Assembly (NCBI GenBank): GCA_024196135.1
Contig: JAMQCK010000053.1
Location: 53,097 to 117,096, forward strand
From: Pleurotus ostreatus/Saccharomyces cerevisiae fusant
Lineage: Eukaryota; Opisthokonta
Length of the DNA: 64,000 nt
Direction: 5' to 3'
Below the pieces are notes generated by a model. It searched no databases, had not been told where the DNA came from, and worked only from the letters and a program-made list of their open reading frames with translations. Shown here piece after piece: positions 54,121-63,076 of the stretch. Position 1 is the first letter of the stretch; each line of letters starts with the position of its first letter. Position numbers and translations under genes: made by a program.

Positions 54121-54514
54121 GGAAGCGATACGTAGCCCGCAAACACTTCAGAAAGATCCCCGTTCTCGTTTGCGCTCACGCGCTCGCGCTGTCATGCGTG
54201 CGCGTAGAGGTGTCCGAGAAGCGTGTACGGAACAAAGAGGGGGAAAGAGAGAGGATGGTGCGACTGGGTGTGGGGTGGGCGACTGGGTGGGGAGGAAGGA
54301 GGGCGAGGGGGGAGGGAGAACATGACCACGAGGAAGAGGGACGAGCGAAAGGACAAACGCGCAATATAAGGGATGGACGGTTCCGTGGAAAAAATGGTGA
54401 TGAAGACGGCGAGTAGTAGGCCTAGGGGGTAAGCTAAGGGGAAGACGCGAAGATGAGCGTGAGTATAGAGGGGGGCCGGCGGGTGTGGGGCGAATCGTGG
54501 AGAGCGGAGGGGGA

Positions 54515-54580
54515 TTCGGGCGCGAGAGAGGAGGCGGATTCGGGCGCGAGAGAGGAGGCGGATTCGGGCTCGAGAGAGGA
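54515..54580. repeat. 22-bp minisatellite, three copies
   Basis: Units with GAGAGAGGAGGCGGATTCGG. Confidence 0.85.
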
Positions 54581-54904
54581 GGAGCGTCGGAGCTTGCGTG
54601 CGGCGGTAGGTTTCGCGCGGCGCAGTTGGTGCGTCTAGTAGAATCGATAAAGACCGACCAGCACGGACAGCGGTGCTGAGCTCGGGGTTTCAGACCGAAA
54701 GGTACCGCGTATCCGGAAGGAAGAGGCGTAAACCGGAGGGAAGAGGAAAATGCAGCAGGAAGAAAGACAATCTCTGGCAGGAAGAGAAGTGTCCGGCGGG
54801 AAATGACATCCGGCGTGGAACGCAATATACGACAGGAAGATGACGGCGGACCACAGGAGAGGTAGCTGTAAAGATTCAAAAAGACGTTCAAAGCAGAGTT
54901 CAAG

Positions 54905-55003
54905 TGCATTAAGGGGGAATCGAACCCCCGGCGGGTCGAGAAAGCATCCATGCGCTATACAGCACAATGGCAACGACCCAGGTTACCACTACCCCATTAA
55001 TGC
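54905..55003 (-). tRNA. tRNA-Gly(GCC), copy 4, with 28-nt intron
   Basis: Mature part identical to copies 1 and 2; all stems pair. A 28-nt intron (54940-54967) lies between positions 37 and 38 of the anticodon loop. Internal A and B boxes intact; a T5 run follows 23 nt downstream on the minus strand. Confidence 0.9.
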
Positions 55004-55007
55004 GTGG

Positions 55008-56050
55008 TGGGGAGGGGGGTGGGGAGAGATGCGGGATGGGGAGAGATGCGGGTTGGGGAGAGATGCGGGTTGGGGTGAGGGAGGGCTAGAGGGACAGGAG
55101 GAAACGGCGTTTGGGGGAAAGAGAAGGAAAGTGAAGGAAAGAGAAGGGAAGTGGAGGAGGGAGAAGGCGTATGGAGCAGGAGAGGGCTGGAGCGGGGATG
55201 AAAGACAGATGGGGGAATGAAGAAAGTGGGCGACGGCTGCGAGGACAAATTGCCTGCGGGCTGCGAGCACAGACTGCCCGCGGGCTGCGAGGACAAACTG
55301 GCCCGAGCTGCGAGAACAGAACGCTCGCGGACTGCGAGAACAGAACGCCAGCGTACTGCAAGGAGAGACTGCCCGCGGGCTGCTCAAGTCCGGTTGGGAG
55401 AAAAGCGAGTGTGAAAGCAGTAGGATTTCGAGGGGCGGCAGAGAGGAGAGAAGGAAAGACAGAGCCTTGGAATGCGGAGTACATAGACGGCAACGCGGAG
55501 TACATAGGTGGTAACGCGGTGGACATAGGTGGTAGGGGCGCAAAGCGCAAGATATCCGACAAAGCGCAAGATACCCGGCAAAGCGCAGGATATTCGGAGA
55601 GAGACAAGGGCCATCGTGCGCCGAGGGTGCGGGTGTAGATACGACGACGGCGGTTCGGGATAAGAGATGGCGGTTCGGGACAAGGGGCACCGGCAATCGC
55701 CGGGTAGCGCGGTCACGGTTGGAGTGTGACAGCTTGCTTAGGCTGTTAGTTGATTTCCGAGTTCGACGAGGATGCTTCGCGATCAATCTCGGATGCTTCG
55801 CGGTCAATCTCGGATGCTTCTACTATCAATGCTGGTCGTCAAGCGTGCCCTGGCCTAGACTGCTCAACATCTTCTAAGGCGTTCTGGGAACATGGAACCT
55901 GCGACTCAGTATCCAGTACAGCGACCTGCGACTCGATATCCAGTACAACAATCCGCGACCGATATGCAGTACGGAAAACTGCGACCCGATATGCGGTACA
56001 GCTGCTCTTCGCTGTGCCCATCTACTTTACTAGAATGCCGTCTTTACTAG
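55008..56050. repeat. Minisatellite run between tRNA copy 4 and the BTB array
   Basis: 17-18 bp x 4 (GGGGAGAGATGCGGGTT type, 55010-55075); about 24 bp x 5 with GCGGGCTGCGAGGACAAACT variants (55245-55385); about 21 bp x 2-3 with GGAGTACATAGGTGGTAACG (55480-55535); about 22 bp x 3 with AAAGCGCAAGATATCCGAC (55540-55595); 21 bp x 3 with TCTCGGATGCTTCGCGGTCA (55765-55822); and about 27 bp x 4 with GCGACTCGATATCCAGTAC (55893-56005). No gene. Confidence 0.85.
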
Positions 56051-56371
56051 GATGCCGTCGGATTTATAGCGAGTTGGCGAGTTGAAGGAATATTCAGCAC
56101 TCTGATCGTCGGAGTGCTAGGTCGGCGCAGGGAATGGCGTAAATACGTGTGCATGGCAATAGGTGGAGCCAGCAGGGGGCGGGCGCGCAGCCTGAGGCTC
56201 AGGCTTGACATTGTTTCGGGCCACGAGACTTTGGCATACACGACCACTGGCAAGGTCAGTCGCTCGGTCATGGTTGGGGAACACCTTTCCCGTCCTATCC
56301 TTTCGACCCATAAACGAGATCTCCAAAAGCGTAGACGACAGTACGCATCAATATGATCGAATTAGCTGCAG

Positions 56372-57333
56372 TTACGACAAGAAGCTCGACATGGGCTCTA
56401 CCCTCTCCACCGCCCTCTCCAACCTCGCCTTCCACTCCCGCAGGTACTCTCGACATCCCGTGTCGCTCTTTCCCCGTGTGCACGCCCCGCGGTCCACGGG
56501 GTACAGCACCGCCTCCGTGAACAGCTCGTCGAGCCGCACCAGCCCCTCCGGCCCCTTCAGCACCGCAATGCGCACGACCTTGTCGACACAGGAAGAGCAG
56601 ACGGAGCCGGCGTAGCGGTACTCGGTCATATGGCGCATAAGATTGCTGTGCTGATCGATGTAGAGGACCTGCGAGGAAGGAAACGTGAGCGATAGTGGGT
56701 GGATTAGAGGGGAGTTATGGACGCACCCAGGCTGCGAAACACGGCCCGGGAATCGCAGCGTAGACGTCCTTCGGGTTCAAGCCCACCGAGAAGGACGCAG
56801 CGCCATCCAGGACGTCGTCGTCCTTGTTTGCCGCCGCGTATTCCATGACTTCCAGAGTATGCGTCCGACCGTGCGATCTTCACATCGACGTCAGCCATAC
56901 GCCCACATCCACCAGTCGAGACACGCACTTCATCGCCAGCCTGCACATCATCGACGCCGCGTAGGCCTGGTACTTCTCCGCGGCGTCAGCCAGCAAGACG
57001 AGTTGCTCGAAGGGCAACGTGTCCGGCCGGATGCCCTTGTCCTGGTAGACGATCCGGAATAGGCGCTCGAGCGTCTCGGCGTCCTCCTCGAGCGATATGA
57101 CCTCGCCGAAGGATGTGAGTGGGAGGCTGCGCGCATTATGTCGCAGACGAGCGCCATCGACGTGGAAGACGACGTTGTCGGAGGACTCGAAGCAGAGGGT
57201 GCCGTGCGAGGGCGTCGAGACTGGCGGAAGATGGTCAGCGCCGCTATGAAGGAATCAATGACCGGCACGTACATCGGTCACATATCTTAGGCGCCTGAGC
57301 CTGATAGCGGGGCGGATTGGGGTAATGGGTCAT
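56372..57333 (-). CDS. BTB/POZ domain protein, paralogue 1 (inverted)
   Basis: Four minus-strand exons from ATG 57331-57333 (MTHYPNPPRYQAQAPK) to stop 56372-56374. The BTB core follows after the first intron: LCFESSDNVVFHVDGARL, SFGEVISLEEDAETLERLF, RIVYQDKGIRPDTLPFEQLV and LLADAAEKYQAYAASMMCRL. Then come a helical segment (HTLEVMEYAAANKDDDVLDG) and a last exon with MRHMTEYRYAG, a CSSC pair and CREYLREWKARLERAVERVE. In fungi such short BTB proteins are numerous and of unknown function; BTB domains dimerise and can bind cullin 3. The exon plan, intron phases and even the TCTCGA start of exon 2 match the paralogue at 60273-61235. It diverges from the gene at 57802 across 468 bp. Confidence 0.85.
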
Positions 57334-57801
57334 GGTTAGATCGCAGGGGAGATAGCACCGCGCGAGTCCCACAGTGCGCAGAATAGGCGCCGCTTAGGGG
57401 TTAGAGGTCGCACGCTGGAGACATGAGGCCACAAAAGCCGCACGCTGCGTAGCTGAATGGGTGGCGATGCGCTGACGCAGCCTACCAGCAGCTTTGGGTT
57501 TAGACAATAGACCCCAACGCAGAGAAATCGGCATCGCCGGAGAAGTACTTGCTGCGAGCCCGAGGCCGTAGAAGTTTTGGCACGTTCGTTGAGGACACAA
57601 ATGCAGAGTCATGGTAGTAGTTGCACTCAAGCGATGATGAGAAGATCGAAAACTTTCGTCAGGATCCTGGTGGATGGTTGGGAGAACCGCGACGTCAAAC
57701 GGCACTTGCCGAATGTCAACCGAGCTGGATCACATGACTTTACAATCGCGTCGCGTCACAGCTCACGCATTCCCTCCTCTCCTCGTCAGTACCGTCCAGC
57801 A
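57334..57801. other. Divergent promoter region
   Basis: Between BTB paralogue 1 (minus) and the lysine-rich protein gene (plus). No clear TATA box on either strand. Confidence 0.45.
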
Positions 57802-59183
57802 ATGCCCAGAGCCAAGGCAAGCAGATTACCCTCGCAGCCGGCGCCTAATGCGTCCGGCGCGCAAGCCGCGCAACCGCCCGCGACATCGAACACCCAACCA
57901 CCCAGCTCCTTCCCCGCCGTCCTCGTCCCCCGCAACATGCTGCGCACCGAGCTCGAGTCGCGTTCCCCCAAATCCCTCACCTCTCTTATCTTCTCCCTCA
58001 TGGACAAGTTCCCCTCGACCGTGCCCTTCGTCGCGAAGCAGGCGAACACGGCGCTTGTCTTTGGCTCGTCGGATATGCGGTTGTCGGATACGATCGTGGT
58101 GCCGGCGAAGGTGTGGTTTGGGAAGGATGAAGGGGAGGGCGACGGGGATGCGGGAGACGGGGGCGAGACTGCTGGGAAGGGGAAGGCCAAGGGGAAAGGC
58201 AAGGGCAAGGGGAAGGCGGACAGGGAGAAAGAGAAGGAGATTTGGACGAAGGATCCGACGCTGGATGAGGATGAGGTCGTGGGTGGATCGGACAAGGAGA
58301 ACGCGGGAGGAAAGCCCGCGACGCAGGCCAAAGGGACCGGGAAGCAGCCCGCGGCGCCCCTGAAGGGGAAGGAACCAGTCGCGAACGCTAGGGGAAAGGA
58401 GCCGGCGACGCAGACGAAGGGGAAGGAGCACGCAACCCAGCCCGACGCGTCGCGCAAGCGCGCAGCTTCGCGGGCGCCTTCTCCGACCCCCAAGCCCCAA
58501 TCTAAGCGCCGCAAGGCGGATGAGAACGTGCGTATGGACTCCTCCTCCGTATATCTTATCCTAACCTATCTCCACAGCCCGCTGCGACCTCCGAAGCCAG
58601 CACCTCTTCAACGCCCTCCGCCCCCTTCTCTCCTGCGGGCGTCTTCACCCTCACCTGCCCCTACCTCTCCGAGGCGTGGCCCGACGCCTGCGCCAACCCC
58701 CTCACCCTGCGCCTCGCCCCCTCCTCGACCGGGTCCCACCTCTGGGGCGCCTTCAAGCTCGGCGTCCTCGACGGCGTCCTCCGCTCCACCACCCCGCCGC
58801 CCTTCATTCCCTCCAAAGCCATCGAGTTCATCTGGCGCGCGCGCTCCTCGGGGGACGTGAACGAAGACGACGAGCCCGACGTCGAAGTCGACGACGACGA
58901 CCAGACGGGCACGCTGCTGTTCATGCCCGACGGCACGCTCCGCGGCGTCCTCGAGGGTGCCTTCCTCCCCGACGAACAGTGCATCTTCCTCGCGCGGCGG
59001 AAGACGGGGGACAAGCGGTTCCGCGCGCCCGGTGAGCGGCTTGTCAAGCAGTGGAAGCGCGAGTGGCGGAAGCTGCCCGGGGAGCAGCCGGGTGGGGTGG
59101 GCCTGTGGGGGCGCAGCAAGGAACCGCCCGCGGCGTCGGATACGAGCGAGGACCAGACGTTGTACATCATGCCAGCGTATTAG
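57802..59183 (+). CDS. Lysine-rich, probably nuclear protein, unknown
   Basis: Two exons, 57802-58527 and 58578-59183, with a 50-nt intron in phase 0; about 443 residues. ATG 57802 is preferred over an in-frame upstream ATG because it has the better context and the upstream codons look noncoding. Three parts: an N-terminal globular segment (VLVPRNMLRTELESRSPKSL, FSLMDKFPSTVPFVAKQANT) of about 130 residues; a long disordered middle of Lys/Gly/Ala repeats (GKGKAKGKGKGKGK, KGKEPVANARGKEP) containing a DKENAGG KEN-box-like motif and an SKRRK NLS; and a C-terminal globular domain (GVFTLTCPYLSEAWPDACAN, GSHLWGAFKLGVLDGVL, GTLLFMPDGTLRGVLEGAFL). I recognise no family. Nuclear location is inferred from the basic stretches. 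Confidence 0.8.
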
Positions 59184-59452
59184 TGCATTGCGCCAGCGGA
59201 CCGGGTGAAGGTGCACCGTTGCATCGAGCGCAATCTATGTAGAGCGTCTCGCGCAATCGGCCTTGCTGGGGTGGTGTGATGTATGCTAGAGCAGATGCTT
59301 CCTCCTATTTGTTCTCCTGCGTCTCGGCAGGCGTGGACGTGATCTGCGAGAAAGGCAACGGTGTGACTGCGATGCATCACCTGGGGGATGCATACAAAGC
59401 CTCAAGGCCTCCGGTTGAGAGCCAAAAAGGCTAGCAAAGAGGCTGCTGGACA

Positions 59453-59550
59453 TGCATTAAGGGGGAATCGAACCCCCGGCGGGTCGACCGACAGTGAAAC
59501 GTGCATACGCTCAATGGCAACGACCCAGGTTACCACTACCCCATTAATGC
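59453..59550 (-). tRNA. tRNA-Gly(GCC), copy 5, with 27-nt intron
   Basis: Mature sequence identical to copies 1, 2 and 4. The intron (59488-59514) is in the canonical place and partly resembles that of copy 3 (shared AGTG, ACGT and ACGCT blocks on the plus strand) but not copy 4. T5 run (A5 at 59424-59428) downstream. Confidence 0.9.
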
Positions 59551-60272
59551 TTAAAGTATAGGGGTGGCAGACTAGTGACCAGCGGTGTAGGTCCATACCA
59601 GACATAGTCATGTTGTGGAGAAATGCGAATGGTGATACCACACGGAGGATGGAGGAATCTTGCCTTTGATCCAGATTAGCGCAAGAAGCAGCAGCAGCTG
59701 TTATATACCAGTCCAATCGTGAACGCGCCACCCGGCGATTGCCGACACTCCTTGGCCTGAACTGCCATCGTCCCTGCCAGCTACTTGTGCTTGCGCATTG
59801 GCATTGTATACTCTCGCACTTCTCCCCCCTGCAGTGACTCAATGCTTTTAGCGCCTATCTCTCGCGTCTCCGCTCGTGCCCGCCCAACCCGCCGCATTTC
59901 GATGGCGTTGCGATTTCAACTTGAAGCTGAACGACCATGCGTCTGATAGCAACACTCGCGCATCCTTTTTCATCGTCCGCTTCTGTTCACGAGACTTCGT
60001 AATGATTGAACTGCGTTAACTCGGCTCGGACATGATCGAGTTCGCAACAAGTACGATCTTTCTGTGTGACGCAGCGCGGATGTGAGTTGACTTCCCGACA
60101 GTGCATACCAATGAATCTCGCTGATTCTCCTCTTGAACTCACTCAGCTGACTCGCATCGTGCAGATTCGCAAGTCCTTGTGGCGTACGACCGCTAGGTCC
60201 CTATGCGGCTTTTGACCTTCGCGCCTGCGGGCGCGAGCCTTATAACCTAACCCACTTCCAACCTCGCCAGCA
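59551..60272. other. Intergenic, promoter of BTB paralogue 2
   Basis: No supported gene. TATAA at 60241-60245, only 32 bp before the ATG at 60273, implies a very short leader. Confidence 0.5.
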
Positions 60273-61235
60273 ATGGTGCAGTTCACAAATCCGCCTGGGT
60301 ACCAACCTCCGCCTCCGCCTCCGAGGGTCTGCCAGCGCTGTACGTCTCCCATGAGGGCTATCGTCACACGAACTGACATCTCTCAGTCTCGACCGGCGGC
60401 ACGATCTACGTCGAGTCCGCCGATAATGTTATCTTCCACGTCGATGGAGGGCTCCTGCCGCTCCAGGCGCCGGGCTTTCCGAGTACCTTGGTCGGCGAGG
60501 CGATATCGCTTGCTGAGGACGGAGAGACGCTCGAACACCTGTTGCAAATTGTCTACCAGGATAGGGACGTCCGGCCTCCGGATACGCTGCCGTTCGCGCA
60601 GCTCGTTCTGCTAGCGGATGCGGCGGAGAAGTACCAGGTCTATGCAGCGTTGATCACTTGTCGTCTGGCAATGAAGTGCGTGCTTTGGATGGCAGGATGG
60701 GCTCGTTTGACTGATAAATGAGCATTTCCAGATCACACAGCGAGACGCATACTCTGGAAGTCCTGGCCTACGCGGCGAGGAACAAGGCGAACGACGTCCT
60801 GGATTCTGCCGCGTCCTTCTCCGTTGGCTTGAGCATTGCGGACGCCTGCGCTGCCATGCCTCTTCCGTACATCGCGGCCTGGGTGCGTGTGAATTTCTCA
60901 TCATAATCGTACAATGGTCGCTCATAACCTCGTGTCAGGTCCTCTACATCGACCAGCACAGCAAGCTGATGCGCCACATGACCGAGTATCGCTACGCCGG
61001 CGCCGTCTGCTCCCCCTGCGTCGACAAGGTCGTGCGCAATGCGGTGCTGAAGGGGCCGGAGGGGCTGGTGCGGCTCGACGAGTTGTTCACGGAGGCGGTG
61101 CTGTACCCCGTGGATCGCGGGGCGTGCACGCGGGGAAAGGGCGATACGGGATGTCGGGAGTACCTGCGGGAGTGGAAGGCGAGGTTGGAGAGGGCGGTGG
61201 AAAGGGTAGAGCCCATGTCGAGCTTCTTATCGTAA
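60273..61235 (+). CDS. BTB/POZ domain protein, paralogue 2
   Basis: Four exons: 60273-60339, 60387-60675, 60732-60892 and 60939-61235. MVQFTNPPGYQPPPPPPRVC, then the BTB core (GGTIYVESADNVIFHVDGGL, AISLAEDGETLEHLLQIVYQ, DTLPFAQLVLLADAAEKYQV), the helical exon (HTLEVLAYAARNKANDVLDS) and a last exon with MRHMTEYRYAG, CSPC and CREYLREWKARLERAVERVE. That last exon differs from paralogue 1 at only about 4 of 88 residues, while the BTB halves differ much more. Probable protein-interaction adaptor; partner unknown. Small four-exon genes of this kind are repeated three more times nearby. Confidence 0.88.
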
Positions 61236-61690
61236 CTGCAGGTTACTCAAAGAAGTCATTGCTTACTTCTCTTTAGGCTTTGAGGGTTCTCCCTGGGTTA
61301 GAAGGATAAGAGGCACGAACCGCTTAGAAAACGACTGAGCCATCCGTCCTCCTCGCCAGATTCCCGCGACACGATACGACTCTAGAAGCTTTAGCCCATG
61401 CGCTCGGCGTCTACACTAAATCAGCTGACTCCACCTATCGCCATTCACGTATCTTTCTGCCATTCTTTGCGCCGACCTATCGCTCCGAGGATCGGAGCGC
61501 TGAATCCGCTCAGCTCCGTGTGGATCATACAGCATCCTAGTAGACTAGGTAAGGACGGTGAACAGTAGCTGTACCACTTATTGATTCGTAGGCTCCATGT
61601 CCGACACGCATTTTAGAGGACGTTGAGCGGCCTTGTCTCCTCGGGTATATAAAGCTCTATCCTCGATTTTCCCCCTCATTCCTCGGTACA
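61236..61690. other. Intergenic, promoter of BTB paralogue 3
   Basis: TATATAAA at 61646-61653, about 38 bp before the ATG at 61691. No gene seen. Confidence 0.6.
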
Positions 61691-62629
61691 ATGTCGCGCT
61701 ATCCTCATAATACTGGGTTCAAGCCTGCCATGCCCGAACACCGCCAACAGCGCTGTAAGTCATATTCAGCTGCGCCGCAGAGTAACGCTGACCCAAAAGA
61801 CAGTCTCAAAGCGTGTGGGCGATGCCGCCACTATCAAGTCCTCCGATAATCACATATTCTATGTTGACCGAGATTGGCTCGCTCGCAATGCGGTCGGTCT
61901 TCTCGAACAAGTCTCAGGACCCGTCACCTTTCTCGGCGAGGATTCGGACACGCTTGAGCTCCTCTTCCGCATCGTATATCAGGAAAAGGGCGTACGCGTG
62001 GACAGCCTATCGTTCCAGCGGCTCCTTCTGCTGGCTGAGGCAGCGGAGAGGTACGGGGCGTTCGCTGCGTCGGAGAAATGCTGCGCGAGTATGAAGTGCG
62101 TGATATGTGCGATGCTTTGCTTCGTCTGGCTGATGTTCATCTATAGATCCCATAGCAAGGGCCACGCGCTGGAGGTCATGAAACATGCTGCAAAGTACGG
62201 ATATCCCGACGTCCTCGACGCCGCCGCTGAGTCCTCCGTCGGGTTGAGCCCCGTGAGCGTTAGCCATGTGATCCCTGCCAGTGAGCGCCATTTCGCGGCA
62301 TGGGTGCGTTCTTCCTTTCAGCTCTGCATCACCGCCCATAGCCCACCCTTCCAGATCTTCTACACCGACCAGTATAGCAATCTCATGCGCCAGATGACCC
62401 AATCTCAATACGCCAGCTGCGTCTGCACCTCCTGCGTGGAGAAGGTCGCCTACATGGCCATGCTGCGGGGTCCCGCTCGCAGGCGCTTTACATGGAGAAC
62501 ATCTACTGCAAGCGACGCAAGGACGACACGGCGGGGTGTAGGGAGTACCTTTGGGAGTGGAAGGGGAAGCTGGAAAAGGCGGTGGAAAGGGTGGAGCCAA
62601 TGTCGAGCTTTCTGGGTCCCGAGCCGTAA
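61691..62629 (+). pseudogene. BTB/POZ domain protein, paralogue 3, frame-broken in the last exon
   Basis: Exons 61691-61754, 61804-62095, 62147-62303 and 62355-62629 on the family plan. The BTB core reads cleanly (NHIFYVDRDWLARNAVGLLE, LGEDSDTLELLFRIVYQEKG, LSFQRLLLLAEAAERYGAFA). The last exon begins normally (IFYTDQYSNLMRQMTQSQYA, CTSCVEKVAYMAMLRGP), then the conserved sequence continues in another frame (ALYMENIYCKRRKDDTAGCR, EYLWEWKGKLEKAVERVEPM) to a stop at 62627-62629. Compared with paralogue 2 the segment between RGP and GCREY is 31 nt shorter, which is not a multiple of three. Either a deletion has broken the gene or the sequence has a base error; without the shift the frame would run into unrelated residues. 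The rest looks undecayed, so the break is recent if real. Confidence 0.75.
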
Positions 62630-63026
62630 ATGCAGATCACTCAGTGCAATCGGCGGACCCTGACTCTCTTTAGGCTGTAATGCGTCTGTGCTAGAGTCGA
62701 ACCAACTCTACTCGTGATAATTTTGCAGGTACGCGGTGGTTGTTGTGACCCGACGGGATTCCCCAAGCTTGGCCAGGGCGCTCGACGCGTCTGATCTGGT
62801 TCAGCTGACTCAAACCATCGTCACTGGCTTATCTCGCTGTCATTCTCTGCGTCGACCTGTCAATGCCGAAGATCGGAACACTGAACTCTCCACTCTCTCT
62901 GAATTTGGGCAGAAACCTAGTAAACTAGGCAGGCGCAGCTACATTGAAATGTGGTCTTGCTGAGCATCAAATTGCGATGCTCGGGATCTCTAGTCGAGGG
63001 CGGTGAGTGGCTTTTTTCTGCATGCA
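62630..63026. other. Intergenic
   Basis: No supported gene. Resembles the equivalent stretch after paralogue 2 (both contain CAGCTGACTC and a CATTC-TTGCG/CTGCG segment followed by CGACCTATC/CGACCTGTC), so the duplication unit included flanking DNA. Confidence 0.5.
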
Positions 63027-63032
63027 TATAAA
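63027..63032 (+). promoter_or_regulatory. TATA box of BTB paralogue 4
   Basis: TATAAA, about 45 bp upstream of the ATG at 63077; same spacing class as paralogues 2 and 3. Confidence 0.65.
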
Positions 63033-63076
63033 GCTTGCAGTCGCTCTTGTACTCCTCATTCAACACACTTCCGGCG

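Noticed and set aside
42261..56050. Telomere or centromere
   Set aside because: No TTAGGG-type repeats and no single satellite; ordinary genes flank the block on both sides.
42261..56050. Transposon remnants as the source of the repeats
   Set aside because: No terminal repeats, reverse transcriptase, integrase or transposase sequence could be recognised.
57577..57801. Upstream in-frame ATG extension of the lysine-rich protein
   Set aside because: The extra 75 residues look noncoding and overlap the divergent promoter; ATG 57802 starts the conserved-looking protein.
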